DNA from: Priestia megaterium
Lineage (GTDB): Bacteria; Bacillota; Bacilli; Bacillales; Bacillaceae_H
Length of the DNA: 64,000 nucleotides
Direction: 5' to 3'
Assembly: GCF_009497655.1 (NCBI RefSeq)
Contig: NZ_CP023317.1
Location: 4,431,501 to 4,495,500, forward strand
Both the position numbers and the translations under genes were made by a program. This document shows, piece after piece, positions 61,660 to 64,000 of this stretch. The notes under the pieces were generated by a model. The model was not told where the DNA came from. It saw only the letters and a list, made by a program, of their open reading frames with translations, and did not search any database. Each line of letters starts with the position of its first letter. The first letter of the stretch is position 1.

Positions 61660-62217
61660 TTACATTACACCATACTGAGTCCACAAATCTTGAATGGCAG
61701 ACGATAAGTATGGAGTATTTTGTACGATATTGATTGCAATTGAAGACTGTTGAATTGGCGTTTGAATTTCACTTACAGGAATCACGGCTCCAATGTATAA
61801 CAAAATAAAAACGATGATATACACTTCAACGAATCCAAGTGCACCTCCGCCCCATTTATTTAACTGGCGCAGAATTGGCAGTTCGGTTAAAGCCGTTAAA
61901 ACAGAGCCTGCAAGGCGAAGTACAATGTGAGTAGCAAAAAATAAAATCGCAAATGCAATCATTCGATAAAAAGCGTCTTCTATCGTTCCAGAATCAAATA
62001 CAAACGATGCGACACTTTGCTGCTGAATATTGTCTGGAAACGGAATCAACAAGCGAAGTCGGCTTGCCAAATCTCCACTAAACATATAAGCGACGATAAA
62101 CGAAACCGCAAAACTGACAATATGAATGAGCTGCAAAATAAATCCTCTTTTAAGACCTGTTACAAAGCCTAAAAGAAGCAATATAATTAAAATGATATTA
62201 AGCATTGACTCAGTCAT
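61660..62217 (-). CDS. yshB: CvpA-family membrane protein (YshB)
   Basis: A 185-residue protein with four to five hydrophobic segments (about 6-26, 30-47, 83-110, 122-150). It belongs to the CvpA (colicin V production) family by pattern. Function is unclear in Bacillus. Its ATG overlaps the zapA stop by four bases. Confidence 0.88.
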   Translation of the reverse strand: MTESMLNIILIILLLLGFVTGLKRGFILQLIHIVSFAVSFIVAYMFSGDLASRLRLLIPFPDNIQQQSVASFVFDSGTIEDAFYRMIAFAILFFATHIVLRLAGSVLTALTELPILRQLNKWGGGALGFVEVYIIVFILLYIGAVIPVSEIQTPIQQSSIAINIVQNTPYLSSAIQDLWTQYGVM

Positions 62218-62474
62218 TCCTCTTTTCCATAAAGTTTTTGTTCAAGTCTCTCATAGTCTTCTTTCAGTTTTATATATTCGTGTACAGCATTCACAGCTGT
62301 TAATACTGCTAATTTATTGATATCTAAAGAAGGGTTTTTAGTACTGATTTCACGCATTTTTTCATCCACTATAGAGGCGACAAGTCGAATATGGCTTGTA
62401 CTTTCGCTACCGACGATGCTGTACTGCTGACCAAAGATGTCAACTGTCGCACGTGTTTTATCTTGTCTTGACAC
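62214..62474 (-). CDS. zapA: Cell division protein ZapA
   Basis: Small activator of FtsZ ring assembly; 86 residues. The sequence [15 protein letters not shown] then [19 protein letters not shown] is the ZapA fold, ending in a coiled coil. The start is GTG at 62474 with CGGAGG eight bases upstream; the upstream frame to 62516 has no ribosome site and no family match. First gene of zapA-yshB-polX-mutS2. Confidence 0.94.
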   Translation of the reverse strand: MSRQDKTRATVDIFGQQYSIVGSESTSHIRLVASIVDEKMREISTKNPSLDINKLAVLTAVNAVHEYIKLKEDYERLEQKLYGKEE

Positions 62475-62617
62475 GAGAAAATCCTCCGTTCCACGAAAAA
62501 TCCTAATCCCTATCATACCACGAAGAAGACTTCAATGGAAACATATCTATATTTAAGCTATCATAAGGGATAGTGCTTATAAAGTAAACTAAAATACCCC
62601 GAAAGGAGTGAAGCATT

Positions 62618-63532
62618 ATGTCACATGCTGTTATTAAGGTATCAGCTGATCAGATAGCTAAAATGAAGCTTCATTACACATCCTATTTGCAGCCTAAATT
62701 GCCGCAGGGAAGTATTTTTTCGGCTAAAACTCCCGGCTGTTCTATCACTGCATACCGCTCTGGAAAAGTACTTTTTCAAGGAAAAGAAGCTGAAACAGAA
62801 GCAGCTAAGTGGGGAGGTCCTTTAGATGCTTCTAAAAAGGCTCCCGTCTCACATCTCCCATCAAACTTCAGTTCACTATCGGTCATTGGTTCTGATGAAG
62901 TAGGAACGGGAGATTATTTTGGTCCCATGACCGTAGTTGCTGCCTATGTTCAAAAAGAGCAGCTTCCTTTGTTAAAAGAATTAGGAGTACGAGATTCAAA
63001 AGAGTTAACGGATGCTAAAATCATTGAAATTGCCAAGCAGCTTGTTTCGTTTATTCCTTACAGTTTGCTTGTCTTACATAACGAAAAGTATAATGCATTT
63101 CAAGAAAAAGGCATGTCACAAGGTAAAATGAAAGCTCTGTTGCACAACAAAGCTTTATCCAACGTGTTAAAAAAATTGGATTCTGAAAAACCTGATGCGA
63201 TTTTAATTGACCAGTTTGTTGAAAAAAACACCTATTATAAACACATCGTAAAGGAAAAAGAGATTATCAAAGAAAATGTCTTTTTCAGTACAAAAGGAGA
63301 AAGCGTTCATTTATCTGTAGCCGCTGCTTCCATTATTGCCAGATACGCATTTTTAAAACAAATGGATTTACTAACGGAAAAGACGGGGATGGTCATTCCT
63401 CGCGGAGCTGGAGCACAAGTTGATATCGCCGCTGCTAAAATTATTAAAAAACATGGCGTCAATGCGCTGAACTCTTTAGCTAAAATCCATTTTGCTAATA
63501 CAGAAAAAGCTTTAAAATTAGCTAAAAAATAA
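62618..63532 (+). CDS. rnhC: Ribonuclease HIII
   Basis: Cleaves RNA in RNA-DNA hybrids. 304 residues: N-terminal TBP-like substrate domain (about 1-85), then the RNase H fold with GSDEVGTGDYFGPMTV near 93-108 and further acidic residues in RDSKELTD and LIDQFV; the final acidic residue is probably the aspartate in GAQVDIAAAK. Transcribed divergently from zapA, as in B. subtilis. AAAGGAG precedes the ATG. Confidence 0.96.
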   Translation: MSHAVIKVSADQIAKMKLHYTSYLQPKLPQGSIFSAKTPGCSITAYRSGKVLFQGKEAETEAAKWGGPLDASKKAPVSHLPSNFSSLSVIGSDEVGTGDYFGPMTVVAAYVQKEQLPLLKELGVRDSKELTDAKIIEIAKQLVSFIPYSLLVLHNEKYNAFQEKGMSQGKMKALLHNKALSNVLKKLDSEKPDAILIDQFVEKNTYYKHIVKEKEIIKENVFFSTKGESVHLSVAAASIIARYAFLKQMDLLTEKTGMVIPRGAGAQVDIAAAKIIKKHGVNALNSLAKIHFANTEKALKLAKK

Positions 63533-63562
63533 GAGATGTGGAAATCCACATCTCTTTTTTTA
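63531..63562. terminator. Bidirectional terminator between rnhC and pheT
   Basis: AAGAGATGTGG and CCACATCTCTT with T-runs on both strands, immediately past rnhC. Confidence 0.88.
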
Positions 63563-63565
63563 TTC

Positions 63566-64000
63566 TTATGAACGAAGCGTTGCACCAAATTCTTTTTCAA
63601 CAGCTTCTAAAACTGCACCATGTGCTTTTGCTACTTCTTCATCTGTTAATGTACGTTCAGGATCTAAGTAACGTAAAGAGAAAGCTACAGATTTCTTGCC
63701 TTCTTCCATACGCTCGCCTTCATATAGATCAAATACTGTCACGTCTTTTAAAAGTTCTCCGCCCGTCGTATAGATGACGCGCTGAACTTCTCCTGCAAGA
63801 ACGTTTTTATCTACAACAAGTGCAATATCACGTGTAATAGATGGGAATCTTGGAATAGCTGAATAACGAACTTCTTCGACATCTGCAGCTAATAGCTCTT
63901 GAAGGTGTAATTCAAACACGTATGTTTCACGAAGGCCATACTGTTTCTGAGCAACAGGATGAACTTGACCCACGTATCCAATTTCTTTTTCATCTAACCA
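63566..64000 (-). CDS. pheT: Phenylalanyl-tRNA synthetase beta subunit, 3' end only
   Basis: About 144 C-terminal residues are visible; the gene continues past the right edge. The segment contains [25 protein letters not shown] then [34 protein letters not shown], which is the FDX-ACB (anticodon-binding) domain that ends bacterial PheT. The frame ends [10 protein letters not shown]. Confidence 0.93.
   Translation of the reverse strand, partial: WLDEKEIGYVGQVHPVAQKQYGLRETYVFELHLQELLAADVEEVRYSAIPRFPSITRDIALVVDKNVLAGEVQRVIYTTGGELLKDVTVFDLYEGERMEEGKKSVAFSLRYLDPERTLTDEEVAKAHGAVLEAVEKEFGATLRS

Overview
The window reads as a stretch of chromosome from a low-GC, spore-forming Bacillaceae bacterium. 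Gene content, order and protein sequences fit a Priestia (Bacillus) megaterium-like organism; this identification is inferred from memory of the families, not from a search. Nearly all genes lie on the minus strand, and the backbone follows the Bacillus subtilis order around hemB-hemA / lon / clpX / tig / leu-ilv / racE / gerE / sdh / lysC / uvrC / trxA / etf-fad / mutS2 / pheT. There is no CRISPR array, prophage, insertion sequence or rRNA. One tRNA gene is present.

Layout, left to right. 1-4727: haem biosynthesis operon hemA-hemX-hemC-hemD-hemB, cut at the left edge. 5057-5542: a lone plus-strand membrane protein. 5636-14784: proteostasis block (ysxC/engB, lon, lonB, clpX, tig) and a TPR protein. 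14886-23385: the branched-chain amino acid operon ilvB-ilvH-ilvC-leuA-leuB-leuC-leuD with a promoter, CodY-like and cre-like sites and a leucine T-box leader. 23594-28252: tRNA-Arg, a metallophosphoesterase, rdgB, rph, gerM, racE and a MarR regulator. 28439-40540: a roughly 12-kb block absent from this position in B. subtilis (PH-domain protein, phosphate transporter pair, a MecA-like PBP, the ssu sulfonate operon, khtTU and an unknown membrane protein). 40741-45872: gerE, a thioesterase, sdhCAB and yslB. 45924-49845: lysC with a lysine riboswitch, uvrC and trxA. 50254-55301: the fatty acid beta-oxidation genes lcfA, fadR, fadB, etfB and etfA. 55520-64000: a MetE-like protein, a DUF350 protein, the zapA-cvpA-polX-mutS2 operon, rnhC and the 3' end of pheT.

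Regulation is the richest part of the window. I could read a sigma-F promoter for lonB, a sigma-K promoter for gerE, an exact FadR box with a promoter for fadR-fadB-etfBA, two cre-like sites around the sdhC promoter, a LexA-like box at uvrC, a T-box, an L-box, and an attenuator-type leader ahead of ssuB. Many genes use GTG or TTG starts chosen by Shine-Dalgarno spacing.

I did not find a clearly new multi-gene system. The least explained pieces are an unrecognised 108-residue membrane protein whose promoter carries a perfect 7-1-7 dyad (40211-40610), the ssu leader, a palindrome at the lcfA transcription start, an intergenic repeat near 50100, and two tiny ORFs beside the DUF350 gene.
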